DNA of 64,000 nucleotides from Flagellimonas sp. MMG031 (GTDB lineage: Bacteria > Bacteroidota > Bacteroidia > Flavobacteriales > Flavobacteriaceae): contig NZ_CP157804.1 in assembly GCF_040112705.1 (NCBI RefSeq), forward strand, positions 560,501 through 624,500, read 5' to 3'. The position numbers were made by a program, and so were the translations under genes. Shown here piece after piece: positions 46,871 through 56,000 of this stretch. Each line of letters begins with the position of its first letter. The first letter of the stretch is position 1. Below the pieces are notes generated by a model that worked only from the letters and a program-made list of their open reading frames with translations, was not told where the DNA came from and searched no databases.

Positions 46871-47302
46871 TTATCTACAAGGTATTTTTTCTATTCTACG
46901 CTCATGTCTGCCTCCTTGGAACTCGGTATTCAAAAAGGTCTGTACCATATCAAGGGCTTGTGGTAAAGCAATAAACCGAGCTGGCAGGCTTAAAATATTG
47001 GCGTCGTTATGTTCCCTGGCCAACTCTGTAATTTCTTTGTTCCAACAAAGCGCTCCGCGAACGCCTTGGTGTTTATTAATGGTCATGGTAGCGCCATTAC
47101 CACTACCACAAATAACAATGCCAAAATCGACATTGCCTTCTTCCACATCTTGTGCAACGGGGTGCACAAAATCAGGATAATCCACACTATCGGTACCGTC
47201 GGTGCCGTAGTTAACAACTTCAATTCCCTTAGATTTGAGAAGACCTATAATCGCTAGTTTATAATCCGTACCAGCATGGTCATTTCCAATGGCTATTTTC
47301 AT
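46871..47302 (-). CDS. rpiB: Ribose-5-phosphate isomerase B
   Basis: A 143-residue RpiB/LacAB-family enzyme of the pentose phosphate pathway, from ATG 47302 (MKIAIGNDHAGTDYKLAI). It has the active-site Cys in VICGSGNGATMTINKH, and the HPVAQDV and C-terminal GRHERRIEKI motifs. An ATG three codons upstream (47311) is also possible. First gene of its operon. Confidence 0.95.
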   Translation of the reverse strand: MKIAIGNDHAGTDYKLAIIGLLKSKGIEVVNYGTDGTDSVDYPDFVHPVAQDVEEGNVDFGIVICGSGNGATMTINKHQGVRGALCWNKEITELAREHNDANILSLPARFIALPQALDMVQTFLNTEFQGGRHERRIEKIPCR

Positions 47303-47329
47303 GGTGTTCATTTAAAAATGGGTATGTCA

Positions 47330-47337
47330 CAAAGGTA
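47330..47337 (-). promoter_or_regulatory. -7 promoter element of the rpiB operon
   Basis: TACCTTTG on the minus strand is an exact TAnnTTTG, about 28 bp upstream of the rpiB ATG. No clear -33 element. Confidence 0.55.
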
Positions 47338-47850
47338 CGATTTCTTTTCCTGTTGGGCTGTTTATAAAATCATCCAGATTTCTGCATTTCACTAGAAAAC
47401 AACTGCTTACCGAAAACAAGGTTTTGTTAATTAATTACAGAAAACTAATGGTAATGAAATTTTGTAATGACGAAAAAATAAACCATTAGGAAATAAGATT
47501 TAATGTTGGGGTAATATTCCATTAAAAATTAATCAACCTAAATCAACGCTTTTTGGAAGGTAATTAACATTAAAAATACATTAACTTTTCAATAAATTGA
47601 TGTTGATAACGGTTATTAAAATCGGTGTACAAAAAATCTAATCCCTTGATTTTTAAATTTATTCTGTTCTGACAAATTGTGAACAAAATTTTTAATCGGT
47701 TCAAAGCAACTTTTTGGTAAAAATTTTATTCCACATTTCAACGATCCATCATCATCACCATTTTTATAAATTTTAAAAAAGAAGAAAAGAGATAGTATTG
47801 ATTATTGTTGATAAAGTTCACTTTGTTTTGGATTACTCTTCCTTTCTTTG
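47338..47850. other. Long AT-rich intergenic region, no gene seen
   Basis: About 510 bases, strongly AT-rich with many A and T runs, between divergent rpiB and rnr. No open frame of coding quality and no strong hairpin. Its length and composition suggest a bent or nucleoid-protein-binding upstream region for rnr, but nothing specific can be shown. Confidence 0.5.
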
Positions 47851-47879
47851 TTGCTCAAGAATTATAATTCGTATTTTTC
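47851..47879 (+). promoter_or_regulatory. Candidate promoter of rnr
   Basis: TTG (47851-47853), 18-bp spacer and TATTTTTC (47872-47879), one mismatch from TAnnTTTG, ending 18 bp before the rnr ATG. Confidence 0.5.
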
Positions 47880-47897
47880 AAAAAAATAAGGACGTTA

Positions 47898-50081
47898 ATG
47901 TCAAAGAAAAAGAAGAGGGCAAGCAGTCAGCGAAAGAACGAGATAACCAAGGGCATTTTCACCGTATTGGAAAAAGAACCTTCCAAGACCTTCAATTACA
48001 AGCAGATAGCTTCTAAATTAGGGATTACAGATACGCAGGATAGAAACCTTTTGATCAAACGATTGGGACAGTTAAAGGCCAGTGACCGTATTGTGGAACC
48101 GGAAAGAGGCAAGTATCAAAAGAAACCATCGCTCCATACATACTTTACCGGAAGGGTAGATCTTACCAGTAGTGGCAATGCCTATATTGTGGTCGATGAG
48201 CTGGAGGACGATATTTTTGTGTCCAATAATAACCTCAACAAAGCATTCCATGGCGATACGGTAGAGGTATTCATAAAACCGAGGCGCAAGAGCAAGAAAA
48301 TGGAGGGTGAAATCTCCAGGGTACTGGAAAGAAAGAAAACCTCTTACGTGGGTATTGTGGACAAGCAAAAACGTTTTGCTTTTGTTCGCCCCACCGATTC
48401 CAGAATGTATACCGATATTTTTATCCCGCCGGAAAAGCTGAAAAAGGCCAACGATGGAGACAAGGTTTTGGTCAATTTGGGCGATTGGCCCGATGACGCC
48501 GATTCCCCGTATGGTGAAATTGTGGAGGTGTTGGGGAGACCCGGCGAACATAATACGGAAATCCATTCCATTTTGGCGGAATATGGACTTCCCCATGAAT
48601 TTCCTTATGAGGTGGAACAGTACGCCAAAACATTGGATACCAGTATAAAGGAATCGGAAATCGCTAAGCGAAGGGATATGCGCGATGTATTGACCTTTAC
48701 CATTGATCCCAAGGATGCCAAGGATTTTGATGATGCACTTTCTTTTCAAAAATTGGAAAACGGCAATTATGAAATAGGCATCCATATCGCGGATGTTTCC
48801 CATTATGTGCAGCCCGATACCATTTTGGAAGAAGAGGCTTACGATAGGGCTACATCGGTATATTTGGTGGACCGTGTGGTTCCCATGCTCCCGGAAGTGT
48901 TGTCCAACCAAGCCTGTTCGTTGCGTCCCAACGAGGAAAAATATACCTTTTCGGCCGTTTTTGAGATGAATGATAAGGCCCAGTTGGTCAAACAATGGTT
49001 TGGTAGAACCTCTATCAATTCCAACGAGCGTTTTGCCTATGAGGAAGCGCAGCACATTATTGAGACAAAACAGCATCAAATTCCAAAAGAAATTTCCATT
49101 CGAGGAAAGGCATATTCTGTTTCGGATGACATCGTTGAAGCCGTTCTCACTTTTGATCGGTTGGCAAAGATCATGCGAAAGGCACGTATGGATGCTGGAG
49201 CCATTTCTTTTGATAAGATTGAGGTGAAATTCAACCTTTCGGAGGACAATGAACCCGTAGGTGTGTTTTTCAAAGAGTCCAAGGATGCCAATAAATTGAT
49301 CGAGGAGTTTATGCTCTTGGCCAACAGAAAAGTGGCAGAGTTTATCGGGAAGCAGAAGAAAACCTTTGTGTACCGAGTGCATGATAAACCCGATGATGAT
49401 AAATTAATGGCCCTGAACGGCGTTATTTCCAGATTTGGACATAGTATCAACCTAAAGGACCGAAAGACCATCAATCAGTCCCTAAATAAGTTGTTGGAGG
49501 ACGTTAAGGGCAAAAAAGAACAGAATTTGGTGGATACCTTGGCCATACGAAGTATGAGCAAGGCTATTTATACCACTGAAAATATTGGCCATTATGGTCT
49601 TGGGTTTGACTACTACACCCATTTTACGTCTCCCATTCGACGATATCCGGATGTGATGGTGCACCGATTGCTACAGCATTATCTAGATAAGGAAAAGACA
49701 CCAAAAGCTACGTTTTACGAGGAAAAATGCAAGCATTCTTCCGATATGGAGCTATTGGCCGCGAATGCGGAAAGGGATTCCATCAAGTACATGCAGATCA
49801 AGTTTATGGAAGACCATAAGGACCAAGAGTTCTTAGGGGTGATTTCCGGGGTCACCGAGTGGGGCATCTATGTGGAAATTGTGGAGAACAAATGTGAGGG
49901 CATGGTACGGATTAGGGATATCAAAGATGATTATTATGTTTTTGACGAACGCCAATATGCCATTATTGGGGAACGGACCAAACGAATGTACCAATTGGGA
50001 GATGAAGTGTACGTGATGGTGAAGAGTACCGATTTGATCAAAAGACATTTGGACTTTTCCTTGATCGGTAAAAAGAAATAA
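47898..50081 (+). CDS. rnr: Ribonuclease R
   Basis: A 727-residue 3'-5' exoribonuclease. A basic, helix-turn-helix-like N-terminal domain (KKKKRASSQRKNEITKGIF) is followed by two cold-shock domains (YFTGRVDLTSSGNAYIVV), the RNB catalytic domain with the metal-binding acidic motif TIDPKDAKDFDDAL and FTSPIRRYPDVMVHRLL, and an S1 domain (FLGVISGVTEWGIYVEIVENKCEGMV). It degrades structured RNA, and matters for rRNA and tmRNA quality control and in the cold. Confidence 0.96.
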   Translation: MSKKKKRASSQRKNEITKGIFTVLEKEPSKTFNYKQIASKLGITDTQDRNLLIKRLGQLKASDRIVEPERGKYQKKPSLHTYFTGRVDLTSSGNAYIVVDELEDDIFVSNNNLNKAFHGDTVEVFIKPRRKSKKMEGEISRVLERKKTSYVGIVDKQKRFAFVRPTDSRMYTDIFIPPEKLKKANDGDKVLVNLGDWPDDADSPYGEIVEVLGRPGEHNTEIHSILAEYGLPHEFPYEVEQYAKTLDTSIKESEIAKRRDMRDVLTFTIDPKDAKDFDDALSFQKLENGNYEIGIHIADVSHYVQPDTILEEEAYDRATSVYLVDRVVPMLPEVLSNQACSLRPNEEKYTFSAVFEMNDKAQLVKQWFGRTSINSNERFAYEEAQHIIETKQHQIPKEISIRGKAYSVSDDIVEAVLTFDRLAKIMRKARMDAGAISFDKIEVKFNLSEDNEPVGVFFKESKDANKLIEEFMLLANRKVAEFIGKQKKTFVYRVHDKPDDDKLMALNGVISRFGHSINLKDRKTINQSLNKLLEDVKGKKEQNLVDTLAIRSMSKAIYTTENIGHYGLGFDYYTHFTSPIRRYPDVMVHRLLQHYLDKEKTPKATFYEEKCKHSSDMELLAANAERDSIKYMQIKFMEDHKDQEFLGVISGVTEWGIYVEIVENKCEGMVRIRDIKDDYYVFDERQYAIIGERTKRMYQLGDEVYVMVKSTDLIKRHLDFSLIGKKK

Positions 50082-50133
50082 TACTATTTTGGAACAAAGT
50101 TTGTTATCCTATTGAGAACCAAATTTTTATAAC

Positions 50134-50814
50134 ATGAGAATATGTACGATTGTTATGTTGTTCCTTTCACTGCAATACAGTGAAGCCCAGGATGCTACCA
50201 TTACCCAAAACCTACAAAAGTTTACCGAAGTCAAGGGATTTGATGGAATTTCCATTAATTTAATCAAGTCCAACGAAAATAAAGCCGTGATTACGGGAGC
50301 CAACACCAGTAATGTGGCCATAGTCAACAATGAAGGTGTGTTGAAAATTCGAATGGAAATCGTTAAAATTTTCAGTGGATATAGAACCTATGTTGATCTG
50401 TACCATTCGGAAGAATTGGTGGTGATCGATGTGAATGAAGATGCCAGGATATCATCCGATCACACCTATGTGCAAGATGTTTTGGAACTGAAGGCACAGG
50501 AGGGTGGTGAATTGGAAATCAACTGTGAGGTGGACCAATTATTGATCAAGTCCATATCTGGAGGTAAAATATTCGCTGCAGGATTTTCCAACACCCAAGA
50601 TGTGATCATCAATACGGGAGGTACATACAACGGTCGAACCTTTAAAACCAAATTTACCACGATAAGTGTGAACGCAGGGGGACATGCCGAAATCCATGCA
50701 ACCGATTATGTAAAGGCCAATGTAAAAGCTGGTGGCGAAGTGCTGGTGTATGGAGATCCAAAGACCATGGATGAACGAACCCTCTTTGGCGGAAAAATAA
50801 AAAGAGTAGATTAA
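50134..50814 (+). CDS. GIN-domain (DUF2807) secreted protein
   Basis: A 226-residue protein with signal peptide (MRICTIVMLFLSLQYSEA) and a right-handed beta-helix-like GIN domain: FTEVKGFDGISINLIKSNENKAVI, then repeats of short strands with GG turns (AQEGGELEINCEV, ISGGKIFAAGF, NAGGHAEIHA, KAGGEVLVYGDP). The family is common in Bacteroidota, periplasmic or surface-located, and unassigned. LysE-type exporter follows after 3 bp. Confidence 0.88.
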   Translation: MRICTIVMLFLSLQYSEAQDATITQNLQKFTEVKGFDGISINLIKSNENKAVITGANTSNVAIVNNEGVLKIRMEIVKIFSGYRTYVDLYHSEELVVIDVNEDARISSDHTYVQDVLELKAQEGGELEINCEVDQLLIKSISGGKIFAAGFSNTQDVIINTGGTYNGRTFKTKFTTISVNAGGHAEIHATDYVKANVKAGGEVLVYGDPKTMDERTLFGGKIKRVD

Positions 50815-50817
50815 AAA

Positions 50818-51480
50818 ATGATTGACGACATCCAAGCTGCAATCCCTTTAGGGCTTCTGTTGAGCTTTATGATCGGTCCTGTTTTCTTTGTTTTATTGGA
50901 AACCAGTGCCACAAAGGGCTTTAGGGCAGGGGTAAGTTTGGATCTAGGGGTAATCTTGGCGGACATCGTTTTTTTATTGATAGCCTATTTCAGTAGTTTT
51001 CAATTGTTGGAGAATTTGAGCAACGAACCTGGGCTGTTTGTGTTCGGTGGGATGATTTTGTTGGTCTACGGAATTTTTCTGTTTGTGAAGAAGGCAAAAA
51101 AAAAGACGAATGTCAAAGCCACCAAAGGAACCTATTTGGGACTCTTCGTAAAAGGTTTTCTGTTGAATTTTATCAATATTGGGGTATTGGCCTTTTGGTT
51201 GGGCCTGATTATAGTGGTGGGGCCCAGTTTGGAAAACAACCCCAACAGAATGGTGGTCTTTTTTGGAACGGTATTAATGGTCTATTTCGGAATTGATGTA
51301 CTTAAAATAGTGTTGGCCAAACAGTTGAAACGCTATTTGACCCAAGAACGGATCGTACTGATAAAAAAGGGATTGGGCATAGTGCTCATCATTTGCGGAA
51401 TCGTATTGATTACCAAAGGATTTTTGCCCAAAGACAGGTTTGATATACAGGAAGAAATCGAAAAAATAGAGAATCTATAA
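50818..51480 (+). CDS. LysE/RhtB-family exporter
   Basis: A 220-residue inner-membrane protein with six predicted segments, the first being AAIPLGLLLSFMIGPVFFVLLETS, which contains the family G-P motif, followed by GFRAGVSLDLGVILADIVFLLIAYF. Members export amino acids or related small molecules by proton exchange. The substrate cannot be told. Followed by a terminator shared with tRNA-Cys. Confidence 0.88.
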   Translation: MIDDIQAAIPLGLLLSFMIGPVFFVLLETSATKGFRAGVSLDLGVILADIVFLLIAYFSSFQLLENLSNEPGLFVFGGMILLVYGIFLFVKKAKKKTNVKATKGTYLGLFVKGFLLNFINIGVLAFWLGLIIVVGPSLENNPNRMVVFFGTVLMVYFGIDVLKIVLAKQLKRYLTQERIVLIKKGLGIVLIICGIVLITKGFLPKDRFDIQEEIEKIENL

Positions 51481-51481
51481 A

Positions 51482-51512
51482 CAAAAAAACCCAGCACATT
51501 GTACTGGGTTTT
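51482..51512. terminator. Bidirectional terminator between lysE-like gene and tRNA-Cys
   Basis: A7, stem ACCCAG / CTGGGT around CACATTGTA, then TTTT. It can end the plus-strand exporter message and the minus-strand tRNA-Cys transcript. Confidence 0.8.
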
Positions 51513-51513
51513 G

Positions 51514-51584
51514 AGGCATCGAGCGGATTCGAACCGCTGTACAAGCTTTTGCAGAGCTCTGCCTAGCCACTCGGCCACGATGCC
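51514..51584 (-). tRNA. tRNA-Cys (anticodon GCA)
   Basis: A 71-nt cloverleaf on the minus strand: acceptor GGCATCG / CGATGCC, anticodon loop CTGCAAA (GCA), T arm AGCGG-TTCGAAT-CCGCT, discriminator T (U in RNA), as expected for cysteine identity. No encoded CCA. Confidence 0.95.
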
Positions 51585-51594
51585 AATTGGATCG

Positions 51595-51602
51595 CAAAGC
51601 TA
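51595..51602 (-). promoter_or_regulatory. -7 promoter element of tRNA-Cys
   Basis: TAGCTTTG on the minus strand is an exact TAnnTTTG ending 10 bp before the mature tRNA. No clear -33 TTG. Confidence 0.55.
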
Positions 51603-51645
51603 AAAATATTTTGCGAATTTTTGTCCAGTATTCCTTTAAATAAAC

Positions 51646-52002
51646 TTATCGGCTGGAACTTAGTTTTACGGATACACTTTCCACATCGCCACCAATGGGT
51701 GGATTGATCTTGGCTACTTCTACCTCGACCTCCGTTACTTCCTTGATTTCTTTAAATATGCGATCAATGATGCGTTTGGCCACATGTTCCAAAAGGTTGG
51801 AACGCACCGTCATCTCTTCTTTTATAATGTTGTTCAAGTGTACATAATCCACGGTTTCACTGAGCTGGTCGGAATTGGCTGGTTGGGATAGATCAGCGGA
51901 AATCTCCAAATCTACCCTGTAATCGCTCCCAATGAGCATTTCTTCCTTCAAGCATCCGTGGTTGGAATGTATTCGAACGTTTTTTAACCTAATTTTTCCC
52001 AA
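51646..52002 (-). CDS. folB: Dihydroneopterin aldolase
   Basis: A 118-residue FolB of folate synthesis starting at TTG 52002 (GKIRLKNVRIHSNHGCLKEE). Motifs: NHGCLKEEMLIGSDYRVDLEI, catalytic and substrate residues in SETVDYVHLNNII and LLEHVAKRIIDRIF, and C-terminal AKINPPIGGDVESVSV. The enzyme forms an octamer and cleaves dihydroneopterin to 6-hydroxymethyl-dihydropterin. It has its own promoter element just upstream. Confidence 0.93.
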   Translation of the reverse strand: MGKIRLKNVRIHSNHGCLKEEMLIGSDYRVDLEISADLSQPANSDQLSETVDYVHLNNIIKEEMTVRSNLLEHVAKRIIDRIFKEIKEVTEVEVEVAKINPPIGGDVESVSVKLSSSR

Positions 52003-52022
52003 AGCCTTTAATTAAGAAAGGG

Positions 52023-52030
52023 CAAAAGTA
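52023..52030 (-). promoter_or_regulatory. -7 promoter element of folB
   Basis: TACTTTTG on the minus strand is an exact TAnnTTTG, 20 bp upstream of the TTG start. Confidence 0.55.
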
Positions 52031-52047
52031 CGGGAAATGAGTAGAAT

Positions 52048-53007
52048 TTAGTACATACATCTACAGTTACTTATTCCTTGGAACAGATCCATACCAACGG
52101 TCAATACATGCGTTCCCGTGCTGTAGCCCAAAATTTCGTTGGTGATGACCTGATAGGAATAGCCAAAATAGAAGTTACTCTTTTTAAATCCTGCAATGGG
52201 TGCAATGTAGAGTGGCTTACCTAACTGATCGTTCAAAAAACGATAGGTTACCCCTAAATAATAATAGTCCTCAAAATCACGGAACCGGAATTTGGTGTTC
52301 AGATCGGTTACGGAACGCCCATCACTTTCAAACCATTGAAAGAATACGGAAGGCTCTATTTCCAATTTGCTGTTCTTGCTTTTGGAAAAGCTATAACCCG
52401 AGTACACATAATAGTTTCTCAGCTTATTGGGCTCAATGGTAATGACATCCGTATTAAAATTGGTCAGGTCTTTATTTAAAACGTTGCCTGCATTTAGACT
52501 GAAAAAGAATTTATCGTAACGATAGAGTACACCCAAATCAAAATTATGGTTGGTAGTGGCTTTATCATCAGCGGGAAGCTGTCCATTACGCTCCTCAAAC
52601 TGCTCAACGTCGATTCGAAATTGGTTGAAGTTATAAGAGATTCCAAAGGAAAGGAAGATATCGTCATACCTATCCAAGGTTAAATGGTGGGCAAAGGACA
52701 CTCTGGCTCCCCGTTGCCGGGTGAAACCATTACTATCATTGTACAATAACATGCCTACTCCCGACCTGTTTCCGATCCGTGCATCTGCGGCCAAGGTTTG
52801 GGTATCCGGTGCATCTTCGATACCCACCCATTGGGTAAGGCCATTGAGCCTTACCTTGATATGGTCACCTATTCCCGCATAGGTTGGGGACATCAAAAAG
52901 GGATTGTCCGCAATATACTGGGATAGTTGGGGTACAGTCAACTCTTGTGCTTTGGCAAAGCATGCCAACAGAACAAATAAGATGGTTGCGTATACTTTTT
53001 TGAACAT
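52048..53007 (-). CDS. PorP/SprF-family outer-membrane protein
   Basis: A 319-residue protein with signal peptide (MFKKVYATILFVLLACFAKA) and the PorP/SprF hallmark N terminus QYIADNPFLMSPTYAGIGD, followed by an outer-membrane beta-barrel ending GMDLFQGISNCRCMY. In Flavobacterium johnsoniae SprF is needed for surface delivery of SprB by type IX secretion, and its gene follows sprB. Here it starts 24 bp after the giant adhesin, so it is probably that adhesin's dedicated partner. Confidence 0.93.
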   Translation of the reverse strand: MFKKVYATILFVLLACFAKAQELTVPQLSQYIADNPFLMSPTYAGIGDHIKVRLNGLTQWVGIEDAPDTQTLAADARIGNRSGVGMLLYNDSNGFTRQRGARVSFAHHLTLDRYDDIFLSFGISYNFNQFRIDVEQFEERNGQLPADDKATTNHNFDLGVLYRYDKFFFSLNAGNVLNKDLTNFNTDVITIEPNKLRNYYVYSGYSFSKSKNSKLEIEPSVFFQWFESDGRSVTDLNTKFRFRDFEDYYYLGVTYRFLNDQLGKPLYIAPIAGFKKSNFYFGYSYQVITNEILGYSTGTHVLTVGMDLFQGISNCRCMY

Positions 53008-53031
53008 GGGGTTAAAGTAGGTTAAGCGTTA

Positions 53032-56000
53032 TTATCGGTATAGGGTAAAATGCCCTACAAATTCTCTGTTATCCTGTTCACCTTGTAATTGAACAACGTA
53101 CCAGTAGTCACCAGTTGGCAATGGTTTGCCATCATAATTTCCATCCCAGCCCTTAACATTTCGGGCCATTACTTCCACTACTCTACCATAACGATCGTAA
53201 ATCTTGATTAGTACGTCGGGGAAGCCCTCAATGTTGTCTGGCAGCCATAAATCGTTGCGACCGTCACCATCTGGGGTGAAGAAATTCGGGAATTCTACAT
53301 CTATGAACTCCATAAAGATTTCTGCCGTGGCCTCACAACCATTTTCATCTACAACGGTTACCGTGTAGGTATCTGTCCTATTGATAAAATAGGTGTTGTC
53401 ACTTCCATTGTCCACTCCATTGAAATAGAATGTATAATCTTCCACACCACCTTCGGCCACGGCCGTAATCTGGTTGATGGTGTTGTTTTCCAACGTCAAT
53501 GTCAAAGGTTCAAAGGAATCGATGGTAAAGTCGTAGGTTGTCATACATCCATTCGAATGTGCAATGGTAATGTAATGGTCTCCAGGTGCCATGTTGGTAA
53601 AGTTGGCTTCCAACTGCATATCTGCAGGATCGGTGGAATCCAAGGCGTACATCAAATCGTTGGCAATGGATTCATCTTCCATTACAATGTCCAAATAATT
53701 ATCTGGGACATTACCGGTACATTCATACATTGGCGTAACTGTAGCGGCAAGGTTAACTCCGGGGTTTATTTCCACAATTACGTTTGTTTCACAACCTTGG
53801 GCATCCCTTACAAACACCACATGTGTTCCGGCTGGTACGTTTTGGAACAAGAACTGATCTTGTACAAAGTTGGAATCCGCAGTGGAATTTAAACTTGTTT
53901 CATAGGGTGCTGTACCTCCAGAAACCTGTAGTTCGAAGGAGCCATCACCACTTTCAAAACAGACCTCATCCATAATGTTGATAGCTTCGGCCACTACAGG
54001 ATCGGGTTGTGTAATTTCAAACTGGAACGTGATGAAACATCCGTTCACATCCTGTGCGATAACATCATAGATGCCGGGTTCTAGATCAGTAAAGGTGTTC
54101 ATCGTATCAAACTGATCTAGATTAGGTGAAATAGCGTATAGGATTTCACCTGTTCCCCCCGACACTTCAACAGTAATGGTACCGTCGTTCTCTCCTGAGC
54201 AAGTAATATTTGTAAATTCTTCTCTCTGCACTACCAATGGTTCGGGGTCTACAATGGTAATCACTGGAGATACCTCAACACAATCGTCACTGGTAACCCT
54301 TACATAGTAATCACCTGCCATCAAACCACCAAAGGTTCCGCTGGGTTGTGGACCATTGATCAAGTTGGTCAAAGCTGCATCTCCGAACAATTCGTAGCTG
54401 TAGTTACCGAGTCCACCTGTGGCTTGGGCCGTGATGGTCGCAGATGCCTCTCCCATACAATTGATCATCGCAGCAGAATCGTCAATGTTCAACGTAAGTG
54501 GTGGAACCGCGTCAACAGTAACTTGGTTGGAAATCAAAGCATCACAACCATTGGCATCCCTTACGTAATATTGATACGCTCCCGGACCTACATTGAACGT
54601 ATGGGTATCACCACCGCTCATTGCTGTAAAGTTGATACCATCAGTACTGTAGAAATAAGGAGCAGTTCCTCCTACGGCGTTCAACATGATCTCTGCATTA
54701 TTGTTACAGGTCATGGCACTCACTTCAATAAGGCTGGCCATTACCTCGGTAGGTTCCGTAATGGTAACTTGAGGAGTTTCTATACCGCAATTCCATCCAT
54801 CGGATACCGTGATACTGTAAATACCTGCACCCAATCCGTTAAAGGTATTGCTACTCTGTTCACCTGTGGTGAAAACGATATTGGCGCCTGTTGCATCGTA
54901 ATAGTTTAACTGATATACGTAAGAACCACTTCCACCGGCAACATTATGTGCCCATACGGATGCACTTTCTGCACCGTAGCACAATAAATCTATTGGAGCA
55001 GCATCAATGTCCGCAGTAATAGGAGTTGGTTCTATTAATGGAATCGTCCTATCTTCAGTACAACCTCCGTTATCCGTAACGCTTACCGTATAATCTCCTG
55101 CAGATAAACCTGTGAACACATAGCTGGCTACATTGTTCATGGTATACACTTGGGATGTGGTAGTATTGGTCAAAACAATATCATAAGGTGCGTAACCTCC
55201 TGTTGGGGCTATTAAAATTTCACCTTGATCATTGGTACAGGTTACATTGGCCACTTCTTGTGGGGTGTAATCCAGTGCAGAACTTGGGGAAACAATGGTT
55301 ATTGTACCTGATACTGCCGGACAGAAAGGGGCATTGGTCCCCACGACTTCCACATAATAGTTTCCACCGACCAAGGCAGCGGTTGGATCTGGAATCTGGA
55401 ATGGATTGGTAGTTGTATTGCCACTTCCGGTAACCCCTGTTGTTGTTCCATTTGCTTGGAATACTTCATAGTCGTACGTTCCAACGTAGCCTGAAACGTT
55501 GATTTCGATAGTTCCTGCATCACCAAAACAGATAGCAGGTGATGTTGCCGTAGCCACTACATCAATGGTATCGTATGGTGCAATTGTATGCGTAGTTTCT
55601 ACATAGCATCCAGTGGTGTCATTGGTGGCCCTAAAGGTATAACTACCGGGTTGGGTCAAATCAAAGGTAGCTGTTGTAGTTGTTGAAGCTGTCATTGATC
55701 CAAAAGGATTTCCAACAGGCAACAGTTCAAATGTATAGGTATCTCCACCAATACTTTCCGTAACGGTCAATGTTACCGTTTCTGGATTTGCACAAGTGAT
55801 AGCCACATCTTGATTGATACCCAAGGTAAATGTATTCAATGGCTGAACGATAATACTATCAGGATATTCACAACCATTGGCATCTCGCACCACATAGTTG
55901 ATGGTTTGGGCAGTTCCATTATCCACAATGTCAAACGTATCATTGGATGTAAAACTGTTTCCATTGAAACTGTACGCGTACGGAGCGGTTCCACCTGCGG

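Noticed and set aside
48072..49382. 436-codon open frame on the minus strand inside rnr
   Set aside because: It is antisense to the highly conserved RNase R catalytic domain and its translation resembles no protein; an overlap artefact of codon bias.
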